A stretch of 32,382 bases of DNA from Bacteroidota bacterium (GTDB taxonomy: Bacteria > Bacteroidota > Bacteroidia > UKL13-3): assembly GCA_947492885.1 (NCBI GenBank), contig CANLPK010000022.1, positions 1 to 32,382 on the forward strand. Direction: 5' to 3'. The position numbers and the translations under genes are program-made. Positions within the stretch are counted from its first letter, which is position 1. Each line of letters starts with the position of its first letter. The notes under the pieces were generated by a model, which ran no database searches, was not told the origin of the DNA, and saw only the letters and a program-made list of their open reading frames with translations. Shown in pieces: positions 7,702-17,029 of the stretch.

Positions 7702-10086
7702 ATGTATAAGAAAATTTCACTTTCATTATCTCTTAGTTTAGCGTGTTTTTTGAGTCAAGCTCAAGTAAACCCCTATCCGTTAGTATCCATTGATACCTTA
7801 GGTTTTGTTAATGCAACCAAATTGGCTGCTAATAATACAACACCTGATTATATCAATCCAACCTTTAAGAATTCAGTGTATACTGATACTGTACAGGTAG
7901 AAGGATATGTTACATTCAATCCAATGACTTATGCATTAAGCACCTCTCGTTATGGATGTTTCCTGCAAAATTCACCAACAGCGATCCCTTGGGGTGGTAT
8001 TCATGTATTATTGGATAAAGGTCTTTACCCTGGCGATTCGGTCGGTGGTTTGGATCAAATTGTAAAATACTTTTCTAATTTTAATTTTGGTTTGAAAGTT
8101 AAAGCTACTGGAAAATTGAGCGAGTTTAATGGAATGACTCAATTGGCATTATTAAAAATCGAATCAGAAATTACCAATTTAACACCTGCTAATATCCAAC
8201 CTAAGAAATTGACTGTTGCTACCTTCGAAAAAAATATCGGAAGTGTTCAAACTTACCAACCAACTACAGGTGAGCAATGGGAAGGGCAATATATTGAATT
8301 GAATAATGTTACCGTGGTAGATCGCTCTGCTAATGGTTCACGTTGGAACTGGGCATTGCAAGATGCCAATGGTAACAAAATGAAAGTATATGATGTTTCT
8401 GGATATTTCAGAAATGATAATTTCGACCGTGACCCTGCAACTCCTGTAGGATTTACTCCTCCACCCGCTGGAACTACATTGACGTATGTTCGTGGTGTGG
8501 TAATGGAAGTAGTATCAGGTGGAGTTACAGGATATTATATCGCTCCATTGAAACCAGGTGATATTGGTGCTTCAACTTTTATTCCTCCAACTATTTCTAA
8601 TCGTCGTCACGTTCCAGTTATAGCTACGAGCGCTAATACAGTAACTCTTAGCTGCAAAGCAATCGACGATTCAACAATTGCAAATGCAACCATGTACTAT
8701 GCAGTAGGAGCAACCAACAATACCTACACTGCAGTGGCCATGACCGATTTAGGTGGTGGTATTTATTCTGCTACTGTTCCTGCACAAGCTAATGGTACTG
8801 TAGTGAAATACTGGTTCCGTGCTTGGGATAATGGTGGTCACAATTCGGTGGATACTGCTGCCAACGCCTTGGCATATATCGTTACCGATGGCGGTATTAA
8901 CTCTATTGCCCAACTGCAATTTTCTCCATTCCCTGGTGGAAACTCAATATGGATGAATGATACACTGACTGGAATCAATGTGGGTGGTATTATTACTGCC
9001 TCTTTATTTGATATGTCGTTTGAAGCGGCCATTCAAAGCGGAACAGGACCGAACTCGGGTATTTTCTTTGGTGCTCAAGCTAATGACAGTGTAGCCACTT
9101 GGAAAAGAGGTGATAGTGTAATTATTAACTCATGTATCGTAAATGAAACATTCAATGTAACTACTTTGAACCGTATAGGATATTATAATGGTATAAAGAA
9201 TTATACCATCGTTTCTTCAAATAATAATCTACCTGCCTTTGAAACGAATTTAACTATGGATTCTGTAATTGCTAAAAAACCAGCTTATACAGAGCCTTGG
9301 GAAGGCGTCTTGGTGCGTTATGACAACGTTTATTGTGTTCACAAAAATCCTGACAATACAAGTAATAATGGTGAATTCAGCATCTATAAAGATACATCAA
9401 CAGTGAATGGATTGCGTTGTGATGACGATTCAAAAGATATTGGATCAACATACAATGTAGACTCTATGGTAGTGAAATTGAAGAAATATGACTTCATTCA
9501 AGGAGTGATGTATTTCAGTTTCAGTAACTGGAAATTGGAGCCTCGCGACCGCGCCGATATCGGTGGAAACGATCGTACACCTCCTTCACTTACCTTGAAA
9601 GGATTGGATACTGTAACGATTACTCGTGGGACTACCTATACAGATGCTGGTGCCATTGCTTACGATAATTTGGATGGAAATATCTCTGCCAATATTGTTG
9701 TAGCCAACCTTGTAAATGCGGCTGCCGTTGGAACCTACACTGTTTTGTTTAATGTGAAAGACAATGCAGGAAACGCTGCTCCTCAAGTACAACGTATCGT
9801 GAAAGTGGTTGCCGGTGCAGGTATCAATTCATACAATAATGGTATGGCTGCCCTCTATCCAAATCCAGTTACCAATGTATTGAACATTGTGATGAACTCA
9901 GAAAAAGAAGAAAATGCTACCATCACCATTACCGATTTAAATGGTAAACAAATTGCTTCAGAAGAAGTATTACTTATTAAAGGATCTAATAAGATTACTT
10001 ATGCTACTCAAAACTTAGCCAAGGGAATGTACCTAGTAACAATAAAACGTTCAGAAGGAAACATCATAGAGCGGTTTGTAAAATAA
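7702..10086 (+). CDS. Secreted multidomain protein with T9SS C-terminal sorting domain
   Basis: This 794-aa protein has a Sec signal peptide (MYKKISLSLSLSLACFLSQAQ). Residues about 25-290 and about 400-615 look like two related beta-rich OB-fold-like units. Each has a VEGYVTFNP- or IITASLFDM-type core strand and a WEGVLVRYDNVY/WEGQYIELNNVT strand, patterns seen in the accessory domains of Bacteroidota extracellular nucleases and DUF5689-type proteins. Between them (about 300-395) is an FnIII/Ig-like segment (KYWFRAWDNGGHNS). Residues about 625-704 match a DUF5011/HYR-like Ig domain (TYTDAGAIAYDNLDGN to VKDNAGNAAP). Residues about 717-794 are a type A T9SS sorting domain (ALYPNPVTNVLNI, ITDLNGK, LAKGMYLVTI). 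No catalytic domain is visible. It is likely a surface adhesin or binding protein exported by PorUVW-type machinery encoded elsewhere. Confidence 0.88.
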   Translation: MYKKISLSLSLSLACFLSQAQVNPYPLVSIDTLGFVNATKLAANNTTPDYINPTFKNSVYTDTVQVEGYVTFNPMTYALSTSRYGCFLQNSPTAIPWGGIHVLLDKGLYPGDSVGGLDQIVKYFSNFNFGLKVKATGKLSEFNGMTQLALLKIESEITNLTPANIQPKKLTVATFEKNIGSVQTYQPTTGEQWEGQYIELNNVTVVDRSANGSRWNWALQDANGNKMKVYDVSGYFRNDNFDRDPATPVGFTPPPAGTTLTYVRGVVMEVVSGGVTGYYIAPLKPGDIGASTFIPPTISNRRHVPVIATSANTVTLSCKAIDDSTIANATMYYAVGATNNTYTAVAMTDLGGGIYSATVPAQANGTVVKYWFRAWDNGGHNSVDTAANALAYIVTDGGINSIAQLQFSPFPGGNSIWMNDTLTGINVGGIITASLFDMSFEAAIQSGTGPNSGIFFGAQANDSVATWKRGDSVIINSCIVNETFNVTTLNRIGYYNGIKNYTIVSSNNNLPAFETNLTMDSVIAKKPAYTEPWEGVLVRYDNVYCVHKNPDNTSNNGEFSIYKDTSTVNGLRCDDDSKDIGSTYNVDSMVVKLKKYDFIQGVMYFSFSNWKLEPRDRADIGGNDRTPPSLTLKGLDTVTITRGTTYTDAGAIAYDNLDGNISANIVVANLVNAAAVGTYTVLFNVKDNAGNAAPQVQRIVKVVAGAGINSYNNGMAALYPNPVTNVLNIVMNSEKEENATITITDLNGKQIASEEVLLIKGSNKITYATQNLAKGMYLVTIKRSEGNIIERFVK

Positions 10087-10107
10087 AGAATCAACCTTCA
10101 AAATTTT

Positions 10108-10146
10108 AAAAGCCATATCTAAAAAAAGATATGGCTTTTTGTTTTT
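10108..10146 (+). terminator. Rho-independent terminator after the T9SS cargo gene
   Basis: AGCCATATCT (10111-10120) pairs with AGATATGGCT (10127-10136), with AAA/TTT extending the stem outward and a 6-nt A loop. A T-rich tail (TTTTTGTTTTT) follows. It lies 22 nt after the stop at 10086 and separates this gene from lysA. Confidence 0.9.
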
Positions 10147-10177
10147 ATTACCTTAAAATTGCGAATTATATCAAATC

Positions 10178-11398
10178 ATGGAATTAGAAAATAATGTTTA
10201 CAGTGTTCAAGGGGTGTCGCTCGAATCGTTGACACACGAGTATGGAAGTCCGCTATACGTGTACGATGGCGATAAAATCAAACATCAGTATCACAAGCTG
10301 AAGAATGCTTTTAAAGCAGTAGATGTGCATGTGAAGTATGCCTGTAAAGCCTTATCGAATGTAAATATTTTAATATTATTGAAAAACGAAGGGGCGGAAT
10401 TAGACTGCGTTTCCATTGAGGAAGTGCAATTAGGACTTTATGCTGGATTCGCTGCGAATCAAATTTTATTTACGCCAAACTGTGTGAGCTTTGATGAAAT
10501 AAAGCAAGCGGTAGCACACGGTGTGAAAATCAATATCGACAATATCTCCATCCTGGAACAATTTGGACATGAATATGGTAATACCGTGCCTTGTTGTATT
10601 CGAATCAATCCGCATATCATGGCAGGTGGGAATAAAAATATTTCTACCGGTCATATCGACTCAAAATTTGGAATTAGTATTTATCAGTTACGTCATGTGG
10701 TGCGTGTGGTAAAGACGAATAATATTCATATCAATGGCTTGCACATGCATACAGGAAGCGATATTTATGATGCAGAAGTTTTTCTACAGGGTGCCGAATT
10801 GTTATTCGACGCCGCCAAAGACTTTAAAGAATTAGAGTTCTTGGATTTTGGTAGCGGATTTAAAGTAGCATACAAGGAAGATGATATCACTACCGATATT
10901 GAAGATTTAGGACAAAAAATTTCTACTCGCTTCAATGAGTTCTGTGAAGAATATGGAAGAAAATTGCAGCTATGGTTTGAACCCGGAAAATTTATTGTGA
11001 GTGAATCTGGATACTTATTGGTGAGTGCTAATGTTATTAAACAAACTACGGCCACCGTTTTTGTGGGTGTGAATAGCGGACAGAATCATTTGATACGCCC
11101 CATGTTTTACGATGCTTACCATCATATCATCAATATTTCTAACCCCACAGGAACTACCCGTGTTTACACTATTGTAGGGTATATATGCGAAACCGATACC
11201 TTAGGATGGGATCGCAAATTGAATGAAGTAAGAGAAGGCGATATCTTAGCAATTAAAAATGCAGGTGCGTATGGCTATAGTATGAGTAGCAATTATAATA
11301 GCCGTTTCAGGCCTGCTGAGGTATTAATTGAAGGTGGGGAAGCACGATTGATTCGTCGCAGAGAAACCTTCGACGATATCATTAGAAATATGTTATAA
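10178..11398 (+). CDS. lysA: Diaminopimelate decarboxylase
   Basis: This 406-aa fold-type III PLP enzyme (EC 4.1.1.20) decarboxylates meso-diaminopimelate to L-lysine, the last step of the DAP pathway. The PLP lysine is K57 in VKYACKALSN. The barrel histidine lies in HMHTGSD (from residue 189), the phosphate-binding glycines in FGSGF, and the FEPGKF motif near residue 269. The C-terminal beta domain carries CETDTLGWD (Cys337 reaches the partner active site in this family) and GAYGYSMSSNYN, which closes the substrate pocket. The length is normal for a bacterial LysA. It has its own intergenic region after a strong terminator and may be read together with the PPK2 gene 47 nt downstream. The cytoplasmic homodimer form is inferred from the family. 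Confidence 0.95.
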   Translation: MELENNVYSVQGVSLESLTHEYGSPLYVYDGDKIKHQYHKLKNAFKAVDVHVKYACKALSNVNILILLKNEGAELDCVSIEEVQLGLYAGFAANQILFTPNCVSFDEIKQAVAHGVKINIDNISILEQFGHEYGNTVPCCIRINPHIMAGGNKNISTGHIDSKFGISIYQLRHVVRVVKTNNIHINGLHMHTGSDIYDAEVFLQGAELLFDAAKDFKELEFLDFGSGFKVAYKEDDITTDIEDLGQKISTRFNEFCEEYGRKLQLWFEPGKFIVSESGYLLVSANVIKQTTATVFVGVNSGQNHLIRPMFYDAYHHIINISNPTGTTRVYTIVGYICETDTLGWDRKLNEVREGDILAIKNAGAYGYSMSSNYNSRFRPAEVLIEGGEARLIRRRETFDDIIRNML

Positions 11399-11445
11399 GT
11401 TGAACGCAATTCACAAAAAGTATTTAAAAAAAGTAATTCAAAATC

Positions 11446-12306
11446 ATGGCAGAAAAAAATAGCAATAAAGATTTCGATATCACCAAGCTTCCTACGGAGT
11501 ATATGGGTAAGAAATTAAACAAGGAAAAAGGCAGGGAATTGTTGGTAGAACATATCAAGGATTTGGCCGAATTGCAAAACCGATTTTATGCCGACGGAAG
11601 AAGAGGGTTGCTCATTATCATTCAAGCATTAGATGCTGCGGGGAAAGATTCTACAGTACGTAAAGTGTTCTCTGGAATCAATCCGCAAGGAGTGGAGGTG
11701 AAGAGTTTCAAAGCCCCAACAAAAGAAGAATTAAGTCACGATTATTTATGGCGTTGCATCAAGGAAATACCTGAACAAGGGAAGTGGAAAGTGTTTAATC
11801 GCAGCTATTACGAAGAAGTATTGGCAGTGAAAGTGCATCCCGAATTTTTAGGCGCACAAAATTTACCACACGAAGCCACCACCGATAAAATTTGGAAACA
11901 TCGTTATGAGGACATCAATAATTTCGAGAAATATTTAACTCGCAATGGGGTCATCATCATTAAATTTTTCTTGAATGTAAGTGCTAAAGAGCAAGCCAAA
12001 CGCTTTATAGAACGCGCCGAAGAAGCAGAAAAAAATTGGAAGGTTGGAATATATGATTTAAAAGAACGTGACCTTCGTCCTCAATACATGAAAGCCATTA
12101 ACGAAATGGTTCAAAATACCAATACCGAGAATGCACCATGGAATATTATTCCAGCGGATGATAAATGGTATACTCATTTATTAGTTGCCGAAAAGATTAA
12201 AGAGATACTCGGAAATTATGATATTATTTATCCGAAACCAGACAAAGATCAATTGGCTGCCATACAAGAAGTAAAAGTAAAATTGGAAGCGTTTGTGAAA
12301 GAATAA
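11446..12306 (+). CDS. PPK2-family polyphosphate kinase / polyphosphate:nucleotide phosphotransferase
   Basis: This 286-aa protein belongs to the PPK2 family, which transfers phosphate between polyphosphate and nucleotides. The Walker A loop is ALDAAGKDST (residues 61-70), followed by VFSGINPQGVEVKSFKAP. That matches the single-domain PPK2 subgroup that phosphorylates AMP/ADP (class III-like) better than the GDP-forming class I enzymes, which have a GRDAAGKGG loop. The Walker B-like region is NRSYYEEVLAVKVHPE (about 118-133). The lid contains KERDLRPQY (about 212-220). Class assignment from motifs alone is tentative. No ppk1 is visible nearby. The 47-nt gap to lysA has no terminator. Confidence 0.9.
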   Translation: MAEKNSNKDFDITKLPTEYMGKKLNKEKGRELLVEHIKDLAELQNRFYADGRRGLLIIIQALDAAGKDSTVRKVFSGINPQGVEVKSFKAPTKEELSHDYLWRCIKEIPEQGKWKVFNRSYYEEVLAVKVHPEFLGAQNLPHEATTDKIWKHRYEDINNFEKYLTRNGVIIIKFFLNVSAKEQAKRFIERAEEAEKNWKVGIYDLKERDLRPQYMKAINEMVQNTNTENAPWNIIPADDKWYTHLLVAEKIKEILGNYDIIYPKPDKDQLAAIQEVKVKLEAFVKE

Positions 12307-12361
12307 ATCTAAGTTTAAGGTAGACATTGACTTTAAAGTATACTGTTTAATTCAATTCATC

Positions 12362-13219
12362 TTGAAACTCATTCGATTTTTAATTAATTCAAATATTTAT
12401 GTTGCCTTGGGGGCGGTGTTCCTAACACTTGAAACCCAGGTGCAACTGGGTATGCATCCGCAGTTTCACCGCTATTTGTTTATCATTTTCTTTGCTACAC
12501 TGGTCGATTATAATTTTCATCGCCTCACCACAGTGATCTTACATAAGGAGGCCCTGCTAACAGAAAAGCATCGCTGGGTGCGAGAGAACCTAAATTTATT
12601 TTATGCCTTGGTTATTGCTTCAGTCCTGGGGTTCTTTATTGCGCTCACACAGGCCAAAAGGGAAGTATTGATTACGTTTGCACCCATTGCCTTGATTACA
12701 CTGTTTTATTCGGTGCCCTTTTTCAAGAGTCGGAAATTCATTTTTAGATTGCGTGATATCCCCGGTTTGAAAATATTTTTGATTTCCTTCGTTTGGTCGG
12801 CAGTCACCATCTTCTTGCCCATCATTCAAAGTGGATTAACAGTAGATAAACTCCATGTATTTTGGATGTTTATCGAACGATTTTTATTTACCATGGCCAT
12901 CACCATACCCTTTGATATTCGCGACCGGGAAGTGGATTTTAAACAAGGATTATATACCCTGCCCATCTGGATTGGGATTGGTAAATCGATACTTCTAGCA
13001 GTATCCATGATTTGGTTTTTTATGGGAATTGTTATTTTGCATTACTGGGTTTTTAATCAGCTTTTTATGGTGCCAGCATTCATTCTCTCTGGATTGAGTA
13101 CCATCTATTTTCTTAAAAACAAAAAGATACAACAGCTTACTTATTATCATTATGGAATCCTGGATGGAACCATTCTTTTTCAAGGATTGATGGTTTGTAT
13201 CAGTTATTGGATTCATTAA
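12362..13219 (+). CDS. UbiA-like polytopic membrane protein (prenyltransferase superfamily)
   Basis: This 285-aa protein has about eight hydrophobic helices. In the UbiA fold two Asp-rich motifs bind the prenyl diphosphate through Mg2+. Here the second motif is well formed (PFDIRDREVD, DxxDxxxD). The first position has VDYNFHRL, a degenerate version lacking the usual NxxxDxxxD. A prenyl transfer reaction is therefore possible, but a diverged or non-catalytic protein cannot be excluded. The segment YSVPFFKSRKFIFRLRDIPGLKIFLI resembles the YSxPxxRLKxxPxxxNL-type loop of MenA/UbiA relatives. The start is TTG (TTGAAACTC). It follows the PPK2 gene by 55 nt on the same strand. Confidence 0.75.
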   Translation: MKLIRFLINSNIYVALGAVFLTLETQVQLGMHPQFHRYLFIIFFATLVDYNFHRLTTVILHKEALLTEKHRWVRENLNLFYALVIASVLGFFIALTQAKREVLITFAPIALITLFYSVPFFKSRKFIFRLRDIPGLKIFLISFVWSAVTIFLPIIQSGLTVDKLHVFWMFIERFLFTMAITIPFDIRDREVDFKQGLYTLPIWIGIGKSILLAVSMIWFFMGIVILHYWVFNQLFMVPAFILSGLSTIYFLKNKKIQQLTYYHYGILDGTILFQGLMVCISYWIH

Positions 13220-13413
13220 AAAATTAGTTCCCCTCATTTACATTAGATATTTTGCATGCAATTCGGTGAATTATAGCGAGTCAATATGGAATTCTGCTAT
13301 CTTCAGGCCAATTGGCTATTATACTCTTATATTGTGATATATTACCCACTAAAATCGCTTATTATTCGAATAAATCCCCTGTATAGAAAACATATTCAAA
13401 TGAAAAAAAAACC

Positions 13414-13421
13414 TACCTTTG
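13414..13421 (+). promoter_or_regulatory. -7 promoter element of the leucine dehydrogenase gene
   Basis: TACCTTTG is an exact TAnnTTTG match, 29 nt before the ATG at 13451. The rest of the 232-nt region 13220-13450 is AT-rich and I see no ORF or strong hairpin in it. A -33 element is not obvious. Confidence 0.55.
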
Positions 13422-13450
13422 CGCTCGATTTATAAAAAGCATCATCTAAT

Positions 13451-14551
13451 ATGACTCAAGCCTCTGAAAACGCAACCAATAATGGTTCAAATATTTTCTC
13501 ACAGCTAGCTACGTTTGATCACGAGCAAATGGTATTTTGTAATGACAATGCCACCGGATTACGCGCCATCATCTGTATACATAATACAGTGCTTGGGCCA
13601 GGTTTGGGAGGTACTCGTTTTTACAACTATGCCAGCGAACAAGATGCCATCATCGACGTACAACGTTTGGCCAGAGGAATGAGCTTCAAATCGTCGATTG
13701 CCGGTTTGAATTTAGGAGGTGCAAAAGCCGTTATCATGGGCGACCCAAGCAAATTGAAGTCGGAAGCTTTCTTCCGTAAATTTGGTCGTTTCATCGAAAA
13801 CCTCAACGGAAAATATATCACTGCCGAAGATGTAGGTACTACTACCAAAGATATGGAGTACATTAAAATGGAAACAGACAATGTGGTGGGTTTACCTGAA
13901 ATCAAAGGTGGAGGTGGCGACCCAAGTCCGGTAACCGCTTATGGTGTATATATGGGAATGAAAGCATCTGCTAAAGAAACTTGGGGCAGCGATTCATTAT
14001 CAGGCAAGAGAGTAAGTGTTCAAGGTATTGGAAAAGTAGGAGAGCATTTGGTAGAACATCTTACCAAAGAAGGTGCTAAAGTATATATCTCCGACGTAAA
14101 TCAAGAAGCCTTAGCCCGTGTTAGCAAAACATACAATGCTGAAGTCGTTGCCAAAGATGCAATCTATGGATTGGATGTAGATATTTTCGCTCCTTGTGCT
14201 ATGGGAGCTATCTTGAATACCGAAAATATTCATCAATTGAAAGCGGCTATCATTTGTGGTGCTGCCAATAATCAATTGGCCGACGAAGTGTTACATGGCA
14301 AACTCATCAGCAATAATAATATCAATTATGCCCCCGATTTCTTAGTGAATTCAGGAGGTATTATCAATGTGTACAGTGAACTTACAGGTTACAATCGTCA
14401 GATAGCTTACGCACAAGCGGAGAATATTTACAATCAAACCTTAGAAATTTATAAGAAAGCCAAGGAAGATAAAATTACTACGCATCATGCAGCATTGCAA
14501 ATTGCTGAAAAACGTATCCATGATTACGCGAAAGTAAAATCGACCTACTAA
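13451..14551 (+). CDS. Leucine dehydrogenase (Glu/Leu/Phe/Val dehydrogenase family)
   Basis: This 366-aa cytoplasmic enzyme interconverts branched-chain amino acids and 2-oxo acids with NAD(H) and ammonia (EC 1.4.1.9). The catalytic domain carries GPGLGGTRFYNY, the substrate carboxylate lysine K80 in MSFKSS, and the catalytic lysine K92 in GLNLGGAKAVI. These two match the paired lysines of characterised leucine dehydrogenases. The catalytic-domain Asp lies in ITAEDVGTT. The Rossmann domain begins at VSVQGIGKVGEHL (about residue 190). Length and motifs fit leucine dehydrogenase better than glutamate dehydrogenase, which is longer. It has its own promoter-like box. nusB follows 137 nt later on the same strand. 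Confidence 0.92.
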   Translation: MTQASENATNNGSNIFSQLATFDHEQMVFCNDNATGLRAIICIHNTVLGPGLGGTRFYNYASEQDAIIDVQRLARGMSFKSSIAGLNLGGAKAVIMGDPSKLKSEAFFRKFGRFIENLNGKYITAEDVGTTTKDMEYIKMETDNVVGLPEIKGGGGDPSPVTAYGVYMGMKASAKETWGSDSLSGKRVSVQGIGKVGEHLVEHLTKEGAKVYISDVNQEALARVSKTYNAEVVAKDAIYGLDVDIFAPCAMGAILNTENIHQLKAAIICGAANNQLADEVLHGKLISNNNINYAPDFLVNSGGIINVYSELTGYNRQIAYAQAENIYNQTLEIYKKAKEDKITTHHAALQIAEKRIHDYAKVKSTY

Positions 14552-14688
14552 TAATTTATAAGTGTCTGCATTGGGCAGGACATTTCGTGGTGAGTGAAGG
14601 ATTTAAATAATTTAGTTTATTCAACGCTATTTGACACCGGCATCCTGTAATTTCATTTAATAAGGTATTTAATTTACAATAGTTCCCT

Positions 14689-15654
14689 ATGCTTAATCGA
14701 CGACTTCACAGGATGCTTGTGCTTCACCGCATCTACGCTGCTTTTCAAACCGAAAATTTCGAATTCACTTTTCACAAGAATCAGTTAAGTGATGAGATAC
14801 TTCGTTTGGAGTCATCGTTTTATACCATGGCTGCGTTGCCACTCACTCTAAAACATTATGCTGAAGTAGAAATAACGAATGTTCAAAATCGTTATGTGCA
14901 TGTTGTTGGTGAATTACCCTTGCAAAATATAGTAGAAAATCAAGCAATCATCGCTTTGGAAAATCATGAAGCATTTATGTTTCGTGTAAACAAAAACCGC
15001 TATGGCTGGACCAATTACCCAGATATCGCCAAAAGTATTTTCGAAAAATTAAAACAGAGTGAAGTATTTATGAATTATTGCAATACCCCTCGCAAAGGGT
15101 TTGGTGATGATAAACAATTCCTGATTCACTTGTTTACCGAAATTAAAAATGCGCCTCCTATTAATGTCGATGAACTCGATAATACCCCCGATAAGGAATG
15201 GATTGAGAATAATACCTTACGCAATTTCTACGACGACTTATTAGAAGAATTATTCCCTAACTGGTACGAGATTAAAGTACCCGTGAATGTTTCTGTTACC
15301 AAGGCTTTTCAGGCACTCAAAGAAACAGAAGGCGATTTCCTAAGCGTAATGAAGGATGATGATGAAGGTGAAATTGCTTTAAGCGAACGCATTCTGAAAG
15401 CAACGTTAACCAATAAAGAAGACCTGGGAAAAGCACTTGTTAGTACTTTAGAAAACTGGGATATCGAACGGGTTTCTGTAGTAGATCGTGCCTTGCTTTT
15501 TATGGCATCGGCCGAAATGCTTTATATGCCTGATATTCCGGCACGTGTTACCATCAACGAATATTTGGAACTCGCCAAAAACTATTCATCACCCGATAGT
15601 AAGAACTTCATTAATGGGGTTTTAGATAAGGTGTTGAAGGAAAGCGGTAAATAA
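14689..15654 (+). CDS. nusB: Transcription antitermination factor NusB, long Bacteroidota form
   Basis: This 321-aa protein has the all-helical NusB RNA-binding domain in its last 130 residues (ILKATLTNKEDLGKALVSTL, WDIERVSVVDRALLFMASAEML, ARVTINEYLELAKNYSSPDS, KNFINGVLDKVL). NusB binds boxA RNA with S10 (NusE) and supports antitermination at rRNA operons. Proteobacterial NusB is about 140 aa; Bacteroidota versions carry a long N-terminal extension like this one, starting MLNRRLHRMLVLHRIYA. In many Bacteroidota nusB is followed by a DUF1573 gene and yajC. Here it is followed at once by a convergent murF, so the local order has been rearranged. Confidence 0.92.
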   Translation: MLNRRLHRMLVLHRIYAAFQTENFEFTFHKNQLSDEILRLESSFYTMAALPLTLKHYAEVEITNVQNRYVHVVGELPLQNIVENQAIIALENHEAFMFRVNKNRYGWTNYPDIAKSIFEKLKQSEVFMNYCNTPRKGFGDDKQFLIHLFTEIKNAPPINVDELDNTPDKEWIENNTLRNFYDDLLEELFPNWYEIKVPVNVSVTKAFQALKETEGDFLSVMKDDDEGEIALSERILKATLTNKEDLGKALVSTLENWDIERVSVVDRALLFMASAEMLYMPDIPARVTINEYLELAKNYSSPDSKNFINGVLDKVLKESGK

Positions 15655-15681
15655 TTTCTTGAACTTTTCTTATTGATTTTA

Positions 15682-16956
15682 TTATTTAATCAATCGTTCC
15701 ATTTGCATTCCTCTCGATCCTTTGATTAAAATGGTTTTGTTTTGAAATGCTTGTTGATTAAAGAAGGACTGCAAATCTTCAAATGTTGTAAAAGCTTTTA
15801 CACCATTCAATAATACGGAAGAGGCAAAATGATTCCCACATAAATACACGGTTTCAAAATCATTCTCATCAATATCGTTGATGATGATTTGATGCTGATC
15901 TTTCGACTCGTTTCCCAATTCAAACATATCGCCAAGGATGGCAATCTTCCCTTTCATTTTTAGTTCACGGAAGTTTTGTAAGGCGGCAAGCATGCTATCG
16001 GGGTTGGCATTATATGCATCAAGTAATACATTATTTGAGTTCCATGTAATCCACTGATGACGCATGTTTTGAGGCAAGTAGGTTGCTACTGCCTGTCCGG
16101 TTTTAATCGCATCAATTCCAAAATATTTTCCAGCAGCAATAGCAAAGAGCATATTGTTGAAATTATAGTTTCCACCAAGGTTGGCAGTGAAACTCGCACC
16201 TTGTACCTCGAATTCTATTTGAGGAGAAGCGGTGATTAATCGAGCTACTTGGTATTCGCTGGCATCGCCCGAAAAATAAACACATTGATTGCGTTGACTA
16301 TAATTTACAGTGGCTTCTTCATGAATATTCACGAAAGCAGTGCCTTCATGTTTATAGAGATAATAGTAGAGTTCTGTTTTGCCTTTGGCCACACCCACTT
16401 CACCTCCAAAGCCTTCCAAATGTGCTTTTCCTATATTGGTGATGAACCCATAATTAGGTTGAGCTATTTCGCACAGTGTTTCAATTTCGTGACGATGGTT
16501 GGCACCCATTTCAATGATGGCATGGGTATGTTTTTTCTCCAGCCTTAAAAGCGTAAGTGGTAAACCAATATGGTTATTTAAATTGCCTTGGGTAGCCAAT
16601 GTTTCAAACGAGGTGGAGAGCACCCGATGCAAGAGCTCTTTGCTGGTAGTTTTACCATTGCTTCCTGTGAGTGCAATTACGATAGGGTTTAACTGCTTCC
16701 GGTGATGGCTTGCTAAGTCTTGTAATGTAGTTAGTACATCATGAACCAATAACATGCGCTCATCAGAGCCTAATTGGGGTTCGTCGATAATGGCATAGGC
16801 AGCGCCATCTTTCAAGGCATCGCTGGCAAATTTATTGCCATTGAAATTTCCACCTTTCAGTGCAAAAAACAAATCCCCTTTCTGAATATTACGGGTATCG
16901 GTAGATACTCGAGGATATTGAAGAAAGATTTGATATAATTCTGGAATGGAAATCAT
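15682..16956 (-). CDS. murF: UDP-N-acetylmuramoyl-tripeptide--D-alanyl-D-alanine ligase
   Basis: This 424-aa cytoplasmic ligase (EC 6.3.2.10) adds D-Ala-D-Ala to UDP-MurNAc-tripeptide, the last cytoplasmic step in making the peptidoglycan stem peptide. The N-terminal UDP-MurNAc-binding domain contains VSTDTRNIQKGDLFFALKG. The central ATPase domain has the Mur-ligase P-loop TGSNGKTT (97-104) and NLNNHIGLPLTLL, then EMGANHRHEI and GKAHLEGFG. The C-terminal domain carries LLDAYNANPDSM, the motif that separates MurF from other Mur ligases. It reads in the same direction as the M61 peptidase gene, 73 nt downstream, so the two may share a transcript. Only 27 nt separate its end from nusB (convergent). 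Confidence 0.95.
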   Translation of the reverse strand: MISIPELYQIFLQYPRVSTDTRNIQKGDLFFALKGGNFNGNKFASDALKDGAAYAIIDEPQLGSDERMLLVHDVLTTLQDLASHHRKQLNPIVIALTGSNGKTTSKELLHRVLSTSFETLATQGNLNNHIGLPLTLLRLEKKHTHAIIEMGANHRHEIETLCEIAQPNYGFITNIGKAHLEGFGGEVGVAKGKTELYYYLYKHEGTAFVNIHEEATVNYSQRNQCVYFSGDASEYQVARLITASPQIEFEVQGASFTANLGGNYNFNNMLFAIAAGKYFGIDAIKTGQAVATYLPQNMRHQWITWNSNNVLLDAYNANPDSMLAALQNFRELKMKGKIAILGDMFELGNESKDQHQIIINDIDENDFETVYLCGNHFASSVLLNGVKAFTTFEDLQSFFNQQAFQNKTILIKGSRGMQMERLIK

Positions 16957-17029
16957 CTTACGAAATAAAGCAAAAGAAATGTATTATTTAAAGAAGAAAT
17001 GACAACCTTCATCATGATGAAAATTTGAA

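Noticed and set aside
14565-14585. Small bulged hairpin after the leucine dehydrogenase gene as a terminator
   Set aside because: The stem is short with a bulge and there is no T-tract, so it is too weak to call.
15672-15694. ATTGATT/AATCAAT hairpin between convergent nusB and murF as a bidirectional terminator
   Set aside because: Only seven A/T-rich pairs, overlapping the murF stop; not distinguishable from chance in this AT-rich DNA.
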